Positions 1 to 6,995 of a stretch of DNA of 8,213 nucleotides are shown here, piece by piece. The notes below the pieces were generated by a model. The model did not search any database. It was not told the origin of the DNA and saw nothing but the letters and a program-made list of their open reading frames with translations. The DNA is from Deltaproteobacteria bacterium UBA2385. GTDB lineage: Bacteria; Myxococcota_A; UBA796; UBA2385. Location of the stretch: contig DDSR01000303.1 in the NCBI GenBank assembly GCA_002343455.1, forward strand, positions 1 through 8,213, given 5' to 3'. Each line of letters begins with the position of its first letter. The first letter of the stretch is position 1. Made by a program: the position numbers and the translations under genes.

Positions 1-666
1 GGCGATCTCGGCCAGCGCATCGCCGCCGACCCCAACTTCATCGACTGCGCCGTACAACAGTCGGCCGAGCTGCTGCTGCGCCGGCCGCTGACGCTGGAGG
101 ACACCGATAAGCGCACCGCCTGGCGTGAACAGTTCCTGGACAGTGGCCTGACGCTCCGCAGCCTCTGGGAGGCCATCGTCCGCAGCGAGGAGTACGAGGA
201 GGGGGCCAAGCTGCTGACCCCGGCGCTGCTCTCCTCGATGATCGAGGACCTGACCGGCTTCCGCCTCCTGGTCGACGGGGCCGATCTGCTCCGCACCAGC
301 ACCTACGGCCTGGCGACGCTGGCCGGCGCGGGCGACGGCGAGTTCGCCACCGGCGTCGCTCAGGACTGGTCGGCCACCCTGGTCCTCGTACAGAACCGGG
401 TGGCCGAGGCCGCCGCGGACCACGCCGTCCGGGTGGAGCCGTCGCGTCTGCTGGCGGTGGACCCGACCGCGGAGCTCGACTACGACGCCCTCCGAGAGGC
501 GATCGCCGCCCTGCACCTGCGGGTCCTGTCCCGAGCCGCAGCCGAATCCGAGCTGGAGGCGCTCTCGACCCACCACGCCGAGGTGGCCCGGCTCTCCGGC
601 TCCGAGGCGGCCTGGGTGAGCGTGCTGACGGTGCTGCTGCGCGATCCCGAGCTCCTGGTGTACTGA
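1..666 (+). CDS. C-terminal part of DUF1585-like/planctomycete-type cytochrome-associated protein (module A, 5' end outside window)
   Basis: The reading frame is open from the first base and ends at TGA 664-666, so only the last 221 residues are present. The visible start resembles DUF1585: a conserved Cys (visible residue 16), then a short helix ending in an LLxRPLT segment, then a segment reading SGLTLRSLWEAIVRS. A second domain begins near LLTP (residue 71) with a DLTGF motif (about 83-87). The protein ends in LLRDPELLVY. It aligns over its whole visible length with the C-terminal part of the lipoprotein at 2863-4449, which ends LLRDPDLVLY. By analogy the missing N-terminus should carry a lipoprotein signal and a CxxCH heme site, but that is inference. 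A DUF1501 gene follows after one base. No enzymatic function is known for such proteins. They are normally found paired with DUF1501 proteins, and an extracytoplasmic redox or binding role is plausible. Confidence 0.85.
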   Translation, partial: GDLGQRIAADPNFIDCAVQQSAELLLRRPLTLEDTDKRTAWREQFLDSGLTLRSLWEAIVRSEEYEEGAKLLTPALLSSMIEDLTGFRLLVDGADLLRTSTYGLATLAGAGDGEFATGVAQDWSATLVLVQNRVAEAAADHAVRVEPSRLLAVDPTAELDYDALREAIAALHLRVLSRAAAESELEALSTHHAEVARLSGSEAAWVSVLTVLLRDPELLVY

Positions 667-667
667 G

Positions 668-1915
668 ATGAGCCCCTCCCGCCGCACCCTGCTCGCCAGC
701 CTCGGCGCCGCCGCCCTGGGCTCCACGCTCCCCCGCCGGGCACGCGCGGCCACCCCCAGCCAGCGGCGCTTCCTCTTCCTCACCTGCTTCGGGGGCTGGG
801 ACCCGACCCGGGTGATCGTGCCTGCCTTCGGCGACGAGGCCGTCGACCTGGAGCCCGACGCCGAGCCCCTCACCGTCGGGGCCTCGCGCTTCGTCGATCA
901 CCCCGACCGCCCTGGCACCCGCTCGACCCTCGATCGCTGGGGCCACCGCCTCGCCCTGGTCCACGGCTTCATCGTGCCCAGCGTCGCCCACATGGCCTGC
1001 CTGCAGCTGCTGCGCACCGGCGCCACCAGCGGGCGCCCCGACTGGCCCGCCATCCTCGGCTCGGCCTCCACCGGCGGCGAGCCCCTCCCCCACCTCGTCA
1101 TCTCCGGGCCCTCCTACCCCGACGCGCTCTCTCCCTTCGTGGCCCGCACGGGCTCGGGAGGCCAGCTCGAGGCGCTGATCGACGGCAGCATCGTCGGCCG
1201 GACCGGCCGCACGCCTCCTGTGGTGCCCGGCTCGGTCCGGGACCTGGAGGACGCCCTCGTCGCCGCGCGACGCCTCGGCGCCGCTCAGCGCGCCGCCTCG
1301 CCCGGACATCGGGCGCTGCTGGACGGCCACCTCTCGGCCGAGGCGCGGGTCCAGGCCCTCCAGGCGGCCGGGGCGGGGCTGCGCTGGAGCTCGAGCGGCT
1401 CCTTCCAGGACGACGCCATGCTGGCCGTCGAGCTGCTGGCGGCGGGGATCTGCCGCTGCGCGAGCGTGGCCCACCCGGGCCTGTGGGACTCCCACTCCGA
1501 CAACGACGTCTACCAGAGCCTCCTCTGGGAGGAGACAATGATCGCGCTCGGCGCCGTCCTGGACGCGATGCATGGCACCGAGGGCCCGGCGGGCGGCAGC
1601 CTGCTCGACGAGACCGTGGTGGTGCTGCTCAGCGAGATGGGCCGCACCCCCCTGCTCAACAGCACGGAGGGCAAGGACCACTGGCCGTACACCAGCGCCC
1701 TGCTGGTCGGGGCGGGCGTCGCCGAGGGGGCCAGCGCCGGCGCCTACGACCCGGGGCTGCTGGGCGCGCGGGTCGACCCCGCCAGCGGCCTGCCCGACGA
1801 GGACGGCGAGGTGCTGACGACCCTGGATCTGGGCGCGACCCTGCTGACGCTCGGCGATGTCGACCCGGCCGAGTGGGCTCCCACCGGAGCTCCGCTCCAG
1901 AGCTTGCTGGCGTGA
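668..1915 (+). CDS. Tat-exported DUF1501 family protein (module A)
   Basis: This 415-residue protein starts with a twin-arginine signal: SRRTLL at residues 4-9, a hydrophobic Ala/Leu/Gly stretch, and a likely AxA cleavage at RARA/ATP near residue 28. It should therefore be exported folded. DUF1501 hallmarks are in order: GGWD (D45), FVDHPDRPG near residue 80, WDSH (W273, D274, H276), SEMGRTP (S322-P328) and GKDHW (D337, H338). The family is a distant relative of the alkaline phosphatase/sulfatase fold. The conserved Asp/His/Glu residues could bind metal, but no substrate is established. The ATG lies one base after the stop of the upstream gene, and the only Shine-Dalgarno-like sequence is a weak ctgag, which points to translational coupling. 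The protein is clearly paralogous to the product at 4449-5711. Family assignment is firm; biochemical activity is unknown. Confidence 0.88.
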   Translation: MSPSRRTLLASLGAAALGSTLPRRARAATPSQRRFLFLTCFGGWDPTRVIVPAFGDEAVDLEPDAEPLTVGASRFVDHPDRPGTRSTLDRWGHRLALVHGFIVPSVAHMACLQLLRTGATSGRPDWPAILGSASTGGEPLPHLVISGPSYPDALSPFVARTGSGGQLEALIDGSIVGRTGRTPPVVPGSVRDLEDALVAARRLGAAQRAASPGHRALLDGHLSAEARVQALQAAGAGLRWSSSGSFQDDAMLAVELLAAGICRCASVAHPGLWDSHSDNDVYQSLLWEETMIALGAVLDAMHGTEGPAGGSLLDETVVVLLSEMGRTPLLNSTEGKDHWPYTSALLVGAGVAEGASAGAYDPGLLGARVDPASGLPDEDGEVLTTLDLGATLLTLGDVDPAEWAPTGAPLQSLLA

Positions 1916-1927
1916 TACGCTGACAGA

Positions 1928-2875
1928 GTGCTCCCCACCTGCCATCTCTCCTTCGGTCGTGCTCTGTCCATGGGGACGCTGGTCGGCACGATCGCCTGCT
2001 CGGTGGACGCGGAGCAGGCGCAGGACGACGCTACCGGGCCGCCGACCCCCTATCAGCCCCAGCTGAGCCTCGACGAAGAGGGCGCCCCCCTCGCCCCGGA
2101 GGCCCTGGAAGAGGGCCTGACCGAGATCATCGCCTACCTCGTCCGACAGGACCCCCTGCTGCAGCACGAGGCCTGGACCGAGGTGTTCTGGGGCAACGCC
2201 GAAGACGGGGTCTGCCCGATCGTCGGCGACCACAACGGGCAGGACTACTGGCGAGAGGACTGTACGACCAGCGCCGGCGCGCGCTTCAACGGCTGGAGCC
2301 TGAACTTCCGCGAAGGCGGGTGGATCGACGAGCAGGGGATGGAGGTCCAACAGTACAACTGGCTCTCCGGGCACGCGACCATCGAGCTGCCCGACGGCAG
2401 CCGACTGCAGAACTTCGGGGACGTCGAGCTGCTGATCGCGCGGGGCCCGGACTACGATCTGCTGGAGGGCTTCGTCTTCGGGGACTTCTCCTGGGACGAT
2501 CCCTCCGCCGACGGCTCCTGGCTTCAAGAGGAGATCAGCGGGGAGATCTACTTCCGCTTCGAGGACCACGGCTCGCACCGCACCGCGGGGTACGAGGGCG
2601 GCCTCACCTTCCTGACCGGCCCGGTGCTCGCCGGCCGCCTCGAAGGCCTCTACCTGGACGGCGCCCCGGGAGCCTGCGCCCTGGAGCCGCAGGGTCGGGT
2701 CCGACTCCGCGATGCCCAGGGGGGCTGGGTCGAGGTCGACCTGGGCGCCGGTGGGGCCGCGGAGGCCGACTGCGACGGCTGCGGAGTGGCCAGCCAGGAC
2801 GGCGCCGAGCTGGGGCCCGTCTGCGCCGACTGGACCCCCTTCCTGAGCTGGTCGGGGTGGCCATGGCAGCGCTGA
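1928..2875 (+). CDS. Unrecognised secreted protein, probable lipoprotein, with cysteine-rich C-terminus
   Basis: I do not recognise this 315-residue family. The proposed start is GTG at 1928, 12 bp after the previous stop. An in-frame ATG at 1970 is an alternative, but it would remove the only basic residues ahead of the hydrophobic stretch. Residues 12-23 are hydrophobic and lead to C24 in the context GTIAC, an imperfect lipobox because position -3 is Thr. A Pro/Asp/Glu-rich linker follows (about 25-60). The body is rich in Trp, Gly, Asp and aromatic residues, suggesting a beta-rich extracytoplasmic fold, for example GFVFGDFSWDD (181-191). Remaining cysteines are C96, C112, C250, C282, C285 and C299, an even number that could form disulfides; DCDGCG at 281-286 is distinctive. 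The 3' end overlaps the next lipoprotein gene by 13 bases, so the two are probably translated together. It is likely a partner of the surrounding modules (inference). Confidence 0.75.
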   Translation: MLPTCHLSFGRALSMGTLVGTIACSVDAEQAQDDATGPPTPYQPQLSLDEEGAPLAPEALEEGLTEIIAYLVRQDPLLQHEAWTEVFWGNAEDGVCPIVGDHNGQDYWREDCTTSAGARFNGWSLNFREGGWIDEQGMEVQQYNWLSGHATIELPDGSRLQNFGDVELLIARGPDYDLLEGFVFGDFSWDDPSADGSWLQEEISGEIYFRFEDHGSHRTAGYEGGLTFLTGPVLAGRLEGLYLDGAPGACALEPQGRVRLRDAQGGWVEVDLGAGGAAEADCDGCGVASQDGAELGPVCADWTPFLSWSGWPWQR

Positions 2876-4449
2876 TCGCCCTGCTGCTGCTCTCCTGCGG
2901 TCCGGATCCGGTACAGACGAAGGAGCTGAGCCCGACCGAGGCCCTACGCTACCTGACCCGAGCCAGCCTGGACCTGCGCGGGGTGCGCCCCTCGCTCGCC
3001 GAGCTCCGCGCCGTCCAAGCCGACCCCGGCTCGGCACAGAGCCGGGCGCTGGCCTACCTCGCCCAGCCGGGCTTCGGAGAACGGTACGCCGGGTGGATGG
3101 CGGGGGTCTGGCTGACCCCGGTGAGCGAGATCGACCATGATGTGGCCACCTACCCGGTCGACGATCCGCTCCCGATGCTGGTCTCGCTGGGGATGGAGCC
3201 GCTGAAGGTCCTGGCCCGCGTCGTAGAGGAGGATCTCCCCTACACGGAGGTGGTCACCGCGGACTGGACGGTGATCGACGAGCACCTCGCCACCTCCTTC
3301 CCCACGGACTACCCGGCCGAAGGGGTCGGCTGGCAGGTGGTCCACTACACCGATGGCCGGCCGAAGGCCGGTGTTCTGTCCACCAACGGGTTCTGGTGGC
3401 GGTACGACACGACCCTGGCCAACGCCAACCGGGGCCGAGCCAACGCCATCACCCGGGTGTTCACCTGCCACGACTACCTGGCCACCCCGATCGAAGGCAA
3501 CCGCGAGCTGAACCTGCTGGACGAAGAGGCCATCGCGGACGCGCTGCGAACCGACCCCGCCTGCGTCGCCTGTCATGTCGACCTGGACCCGATCGCCGCC
3601 TACCTCTGGGGCTTCTACAATCACTTCGCCTTCAGCCCCTCCGAGCAAGCCCGCTACCACGCCGAGCGGGAGCTGCTCTGGGAGCAGTACAGCGGGGTCT
3701 CGCCGGGCTGGTTCGGCGAGCCGGGCAGCTCGCTCTCGGACCTGGGGGTCCAGCTCGCCTCGGATCCCCGCTTCGTCGAGTGCGCGGTGGAGCGGACGAT
3801 GGAGCAGCTCCTGTCTCGGCCCGCCGGCCAGGAGGACACCGCCGCCCTGACCCGGCACCGCGAGGCCTTCATCGCCGGCGAGCTGAGCGTCCGCAACCTC
3901 GTCGCCAGCGTGATCGCCGACCCCAGCTACCGCGAGGCCGAGACCCGCCTGCTCACCCCCCATCAGCTCGCCCGCTCGGTCGAGGACCTGACCGGCTACC
4001 GCTTTCACACCGACGGGCTGGACGCCTTCAAGGCCGATCTGTACGGCTTGCGCTCCCTGGCTGGCGGCCTGGGCCCCAGCTGGGATGGCGAGGCGACCGT
4101 GGAGCCCACAGCCACCTCGCTGCTGGTGCAGGAGCGGCTCGCCCAGGCGGCCGGGGCCTGGCTCGCGGCGAACGACCTGGCCGACCCGGCGGGGGCCCGC
4201 CTGCTCCAGCGCGTCGATGGCAGCGAGCGGCCCGAGACCCACCCGGCCGAGATGGAGGCACAGGTGCGGGATCTGTACCTGCGCATCCTCTCCCGCGAGC
4301 TGGCTCCGGGGGACCCGCTGGCCGAGCTGGAGCTCGCCCGCGCGCTGGATCTCTGGGGGGCCATCCATGCCGCCACCGGCTCCGAGGTGGACGCCTGGGG
4401 CGGGCTGGTCGCCGCCCTGCTGCGCGATCCTGACCTGGTGCTGTACTGA
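2863..4449 (+). CDS. c-type cytochrome-like lipoprotein with DUF1549/DUF1588/DUF1585-like regions (module B)
   Basis: The frame is open from well upstream, but ATG 2863 is chosen because it directly precedes a compact lipoprotein signal, MAALIALLLLSC, with lipobox LLSC and lipidated C12. GTG 2857 is a possible alternative. The start gives 528 residues. Near residue 26 lies YLTRASLDLRGVRPS, a DUF1549-like motif. C202-H203 sits in a conserved-looking segment (TCHDYLATP), and CVACH at 234-238 followed by DLDP is a c-type heme attachment motif in a DUF1588-like setting. A DUF1585-like segment starts near C307, followed by LLTP (363) and DLTGYRF (375-381), matching the partial protein at 1-666. 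The signal lacks a Lys or Arg, which is unusual. The gene overlaps the preceding lipoprotein gene by 13 bases and the following DUF1501 gene by 1 base. It is probably an outer-membrane or periplasmic heme protein; redox partner and substrate are unknown. Confidence 0.85.
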   Translation: MAALIALLLLSCGPDPVQTKELSPTEALRYLTRASLDLRGVRPSLAELRAVQADPGSAQSRALAYLAQPGFGERYAGWMAGVWLTPVSEIDHDVATYPVDDPLPMLVSLGMEPLKVLARVVEEDLPYTEVVTADWTVIDEHLATSFPTDYPAEGVGWQVVHYTDGRPKAGVLSTNGFWWRYDTTLANANRGRANAITRVFTCHDYLATPIEGNRELNLLDEEAIADALRTDPACVACHVDLDPIAAYLWGFYNHFAFSPSEQARYHAERELLWEQYSGVSPGWFGEPGSSLSDLGVQLASDPRFVECAVERTMEQLLSRPAGQEDTAALTRHREAFIAGELSVRNLVASVIADPSYREAETRLLTPHQLARSVEDLTGYRFHTDGLDAFKADLYGLRSLAGGLGPSWDGEATVEPTATSLLVQERLAQAAGAWLAANDLADPAGARLLQRVDGSERPETHPAEMEAQVRDLYLRILSRELAPGDPLAELELARALDLWGAIHAATGSEVDAWGGLVAALLRDPDLVLY

Positions 4450-5711
4450 TGGCCGCTCCTCGACCATCGCGGCGGGCCGTGCTGGCGGGGGCGGTCGCCA
4501 GCGCGGTGGTGGCCGGCCTCTGGCCTCGACGCAGCTTCGCCTCGCCCGGCGACCTGACCTTTGTCTTCGTCAGGGTCTTCGGCGGCTGGGACACGACCCG
4601 GGTCTTCGCCACCGTGCTCGACAACCCCGGCGTCGACACCGAGCCCGAGGCCGAGGTCGCCGCTGTCGGCGGGCTGTCCTTCGTCGATCACCCCGACCGA
4701 CCCGGGGTGCGCTCCTTCTTCGAGCGCTGGGGCGAGCAGAGCCTGATCCTCAACGGCGCCATCATCCCCTCGGTCAACCACCGGATCTGCGAGCGAATGG
4801 CCTACACCGGCTCGCAGGTCGAGACCGCGCCGGACATCCCGACCCTGCTCGCCCACGCCCAGGCCGACCGCTACGGCCTGCCCCACGTCCAGGTGGGAGG
4901 GCCGGCGATGCCGGGCTCGCTGGCGCAGAGCCTGGTCCGCATCGGGGGGGGCGGCGAGATCGGCAGCATCCTGGACGGCAGCATCCTGTCCCGCTCCGAC
5001 CTCCCCGTACAGAGCCCCGACCACGCCGTGACGGATCTCCTGGACGCCCACGCGCGCACCGGCGCCGCGCTGCGGATCGCCCGGGGCCGGGGCAGCGCCG
5101 ATCTCCGCCTCGCCCGGGCGATCGAGGACGGGCTGGCGAAGGTGGGGACGATGAAGGAGCTCGCCGGCACCGTCCGCTGGGACACCGGGGACACCTTCCA
5201 GGGCAAGGTCGACCTGGCGCTGGATCTGCTCTCGCTGGGCCTCTCCCGCTGTGTCACGCTGGCCTACGAGTCGAGCACCTGGGACAGTCACGAGGGCAAC
5301 GACGAGAAGCAGATGGCGAACTTCATCGAGCTCTTCGACGGCCTGGCGGACCTGATGGAGGGGCTGGCCTCGACCCCCGGACCCAACGGGGGCAGCCTCG
5401 CCGACCAGACGGTGGTGGTGGTCCAGTCCGAGATGGGGCGCACACCGTTCACCAACGCGGGCAAGGGCAAGGACCACTGGCAACACACCTCGGCCCTGCT
5501 GGTGGGCCCGGGCCTGAGCGGAGGCCGGGTGGTGGGCGGCTTCAACGAGCTCTTCTACGGCGAGAAGGTCGACCTGGCCACGGGCGAGGTCGCGGCCAAG
5601 GGCCGAGAGCTGACCCCCGCGGTGGTGTGCTCGACCCTGCTGGCGCTGGGCGGCATGGAAGGGGCGGAGAGCCTGGCGGAGTGGGCGCCGATCACCGGGA
5701 TCCTGGGCTGA
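4449..5711 (+). CDS. Tat-exported DUF1501 family protein (module B)
   Basis: This 420-residue paralogue of the product at 668-1915 has a twin-arginine signal (PSRRAVLAG, residues 6-14), a hydrophobic Ala/Val segment and probable cleavage at SFA/SPG near residue 31. Family motifs match the other copy in order and spacing: GGWD (D48), FVDHPDRPG near 80, WDSH (W278, D279, H281), SEMGRTP (S327-P333) and GKDHW (D342, H343). The start codon overlaps the upstream stop as TGATG, and no separate ribosome binding site is visible, so translation is likely coupled to the cytochrome-like lipoprotein. A run of eight G lies at 4944-4951 inside the gene, but the frame is intact. The DUF1501 assignment is firm. 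A phosphatase- or sulfatase-like metal-dependent hydrolase activity is only a fold-based possibility. It appears to be the last gene of the cluster. Confidence 0.88.
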   Translation: MAAPRPSRRAVLAGAVASAVVAGLWPRRSFASPGDLTFVFVRVFGGWDTTRVFATVLDNPGVDTEPEAEVAAVGGLSFVDHPDRPGVRSFFERWGEQSLILNGAIIPSVNHRICERMAYTGSQVETAPDIPTLLAHAQADRYGLPHVQVGGPAMPGSLAQSLVRIGGGGEIGSILDGSILSRSDLPVQSPDHAVTDLLDAHARTGAALRIARGRGSADLRLARAIEDGLAKVGTMKELAGTVRWDTGDTFQGKVDLALDLLSLGLSRCVTLAYESSTWDSHEGNDEKQMANFIELFDGLADLMEGLASTPGPNGGSLADQTVVVVQSEMGRTPFTNAGKGKDHWQHTSALLVGPGLSGGRVVGGFNELFYGEKVDLATGEVAAKGRELTPAVVCSTLLALGGMEGAESLAEWAPITGILG

Positions 5712-5733
5712 GCCAGGGCGCGGGGCCCTCGGG

Positions 5734-5753
5734 CAGGGGGGAGGATCCCCTTG
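5734..5753 (+). other. GC-rich hairpin downstream of DUF1501 gene
   Basis: CAGGGGGG and TCCCCTTG can pair as an 8-bp stem (two G-T positions) around an AGGA loop, 22 bases after the DUF1501 stop. There is no T-tract, so it is a poor intrinsic terminator. Its right arm overlaps the first TTGACA repeat, so it could instead be a chance product of the G-rich sequence. Confidence 0.25.
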
Positions 5754-5768
5754 ACAGCCCCTTGACAG
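5747..5768 (+). promoter_or_regulatory. Two tandem 11-bp repeats containing TTGACA upstream of radical SAM gene
   Basis: CCCCTTGACAG occurs at 5747-5757 and again, identical and directly adjacent, at 5758-5768. The period is 11 bp, about one helical turn. TTGACA is the sigma-70 -35 consensus, but no convincing -10 box lies 16-18 bp after either copy; the best-placed hexamers are GC-containing, such as cgaagt at 5785-5790. The pair may be a promoter element, a site for a regulator binding on one face of the DNA, or both. It lies 64 bases before the radical SAM start codon, a sensible position for control of that gene. Confidence 0.45.
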
Positions 5769-5821
5769 TCGCCGGAACCTGGGGCGAAGTGTTCTGGAGC
5801 CTCGCCCCGCCCCGACGACCT

Positions 5822-5826
5822 GGGAG
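5822..5826 (+). promoter_or_regulatory. Ribosome binding site for radical SAM gene
   Basis: GGGAG lies six bases ahead of ATG 5833. This supports that ATG as the start, and it contrasts with the cluster upstream, where starts overlap stops and lack clear ribosome binding sites. Confidence 0.5.
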
Positions 5827-5832
5827 CCCCCC

Positions 5833-6987
5833 ATGAGAGCCCTCACCCCCGACAAGCTCCGCTTTGGTGCCGCCTACGCCGGCAAGTGGGCCAGCCAACG
5901 CGTCGGCGAGGCCCTGGACCGCCCCGAGCTGGCCCGCCCCACCCAGGTCTGCGCCCCCCTCACCTCGCGCTGCAACTTCGGCTGCGGCTTCTGCCCGCAC
6001 CCCACCGCGCCCGTGCACCACGAGATGAGCCTGCAGGAGTGGAAGCGGATCCTGCTGGAGCTGAAGGACTGGCTGGGCACCTTCCGGATCAACTTCCTGG
6101 GGGGGGAGCCCTTCCTGCACAAGGACCTGTTCCCGATCCTGGAGTTCTGCGCCGAGCAGGGCATCTTCGCGGGCATCACCACCAACGGCTCGGCCCTGAC
6201 CGAGAAGAACGCCCGGCGGGTGTGCGAGCTCGGCGTGTTCAACGTCAGCATCTCGCTGGACAGCCTGGACCCGGCCCGGCACGACGAGAATCGGGGCTTC
6301 AAGGGCTCCTGGAACAAGATCATGGACGGCGTGGAGCACCTCAACCGCTACCGGACCGAGGCGACCCGGGTCTGCTTTCGAACGACGGTCATGGAGTGGA
6401 ACGTGCACCAGCTGGTCGACATGGCCGCCCTGGCCCGCGCCAAGGGGGTGGTGATCGGCTTCCAGCCGGTGGAGTACCGCGACATGGAGGAGGACCACGA
6501 CAACCCCGAGGACTACACGGTCCCCACCGACGCTCGCTCTCCCCGCGAGCGCTTCACAGCGCTGTCGCTGGAGGCGATGCCCGAGAACCTGGTGGGCAAC
6601 TGGGTGACCAGCATCGATGTGCTGAACCAGCAGGTCGAGCGCCTGATCACCCTGAAGGGCGAGGGCTGGCAGATCCTCAACTCGCCGGAGCACCTGCGGG
6701 CCATGGCCCAGGTATTCGCCCGCCCGGACTTCATCTTCTCGATCCCGCGGGACTGCAAGGCGGGTTGGGAGGACCTGATCATCCTGCCGAACGGGTCGGT
6801 CCGTGGATGCAGCGAGCAGCCGACCTATGGCAACGTGCTCCACCAGCCGATCCGCGAGATCTGGGCCTCGACGGCGGCGGACAAGCACCGCGCGAACTGC
6901 GCGGACTGTACGCGGACCTGCATGAACATGTACCACTGGAAGCGCAGCGTCTGGGAGAAGGCGGCGATGTGGTGGGGGTACTTCTGA
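5833..6987 (+). CDS. Radical SAM protein with SPASM-like C-terminal cysteine region
   Basis: This 384-residue protein carries the radical SAM 4Fe-4S site CNFGCGFC (C47, C51, C54), preceded by a typical TSRCN lead-in, and the SAM-contacting GGEP motif at 90-93. ITTNGSALT (about 116-124) and VSISLDSLDP (about 138-147) are further family-typical strands. The C-terminus has C308, then a strand reading LILPNGSVRGC with C326, then C356, C359 and C363 as CxxCxxxC. This resembles a SPASM or twitch domain holding an auxiliary iron-sulfur cluster, but is shorter in cysteines than the full seven-cysteine pattern. The architecture is that of the MoaA/PqqE/peptide-modifying group. No precursor peptide gene is visible nearby, so the substrate is unknown. 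It is cytoplasmic, with no signal peptide. It is apparently monocistronic, with its own upstream control region, and converges with the gene at 6992-7678. Confidence 0.85.
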   Translation: MRALTPDKLRFGAAYAGKWASQRVGEALDRPELARPTQVCAPLTSRCNFGCGFCPHPTAPVHHEMSLQEWKRILLELKDWLGTFRINFLGGEPFLHKDLFPILEFCAEQGIFAGITTNGSALTEKNARRVCELGVFNVSISLDSLDPARHDENRGFKGSWNKIMDGVEHLNRYRTEATRVCFRTTVMEWNVHQLVDMAALARAKGVVIGFQPVEYRDMEEDHDNPEDYTVPTDARSPRERFTALSLEAMPENLVGNWVTSIDVLNQQVERLITLKGEGWQILNSPEHLRAMAQVFARPDFIFSIPRDCKAGWEDLIILPNGSVRGCSEQPTYGNVLHQPIREIWASTAADKHRANCADCTRTCMNMYHWKRSVWEKAAMWWGYF

Positions 6988-6995
6988 GCGCTCAG
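6984..6995. other. Perfect 12-bp palindrome spanning two convergent stop codons
   Basis: CTGAGCGCTCAG reads the same on both strands. It contains the TGA of the radical SAM gene (6985-6987) and, in mirror position, the TGA of the minus-strand gene (6992-6994). As RNA it can form only a 4-bp stem with a 4-base loop and has no T-tract, so any terminator role is weakly supported. Confidence 0.35.

Noticed and set aside
2320..2862. N-terminal extension of the cytochrome-like lipoprotein gene
   Set aside because: The open frame extends upstream, but the translation is Arg/Pro/Gly-rich and overlaps the unknown lipoprotein gene; a lipoprotein signal begins at 2863.
38..3037. Very long minus-strand open frame (999 codons) opposite module A and the unknown lipoprotein gene
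   Set aside because: It is antisense to genes with clear family motifs, is Gly/Arg/Ala/Pro-rich with no recognisable domain, and is a typical artefact of high-GC coding DNA.
5712..5832. Small precursor-peptide gene for the radical SAM enzyme
   Set aside because: I saw no convincing short reading frame with a ribosome binding site in this gap.
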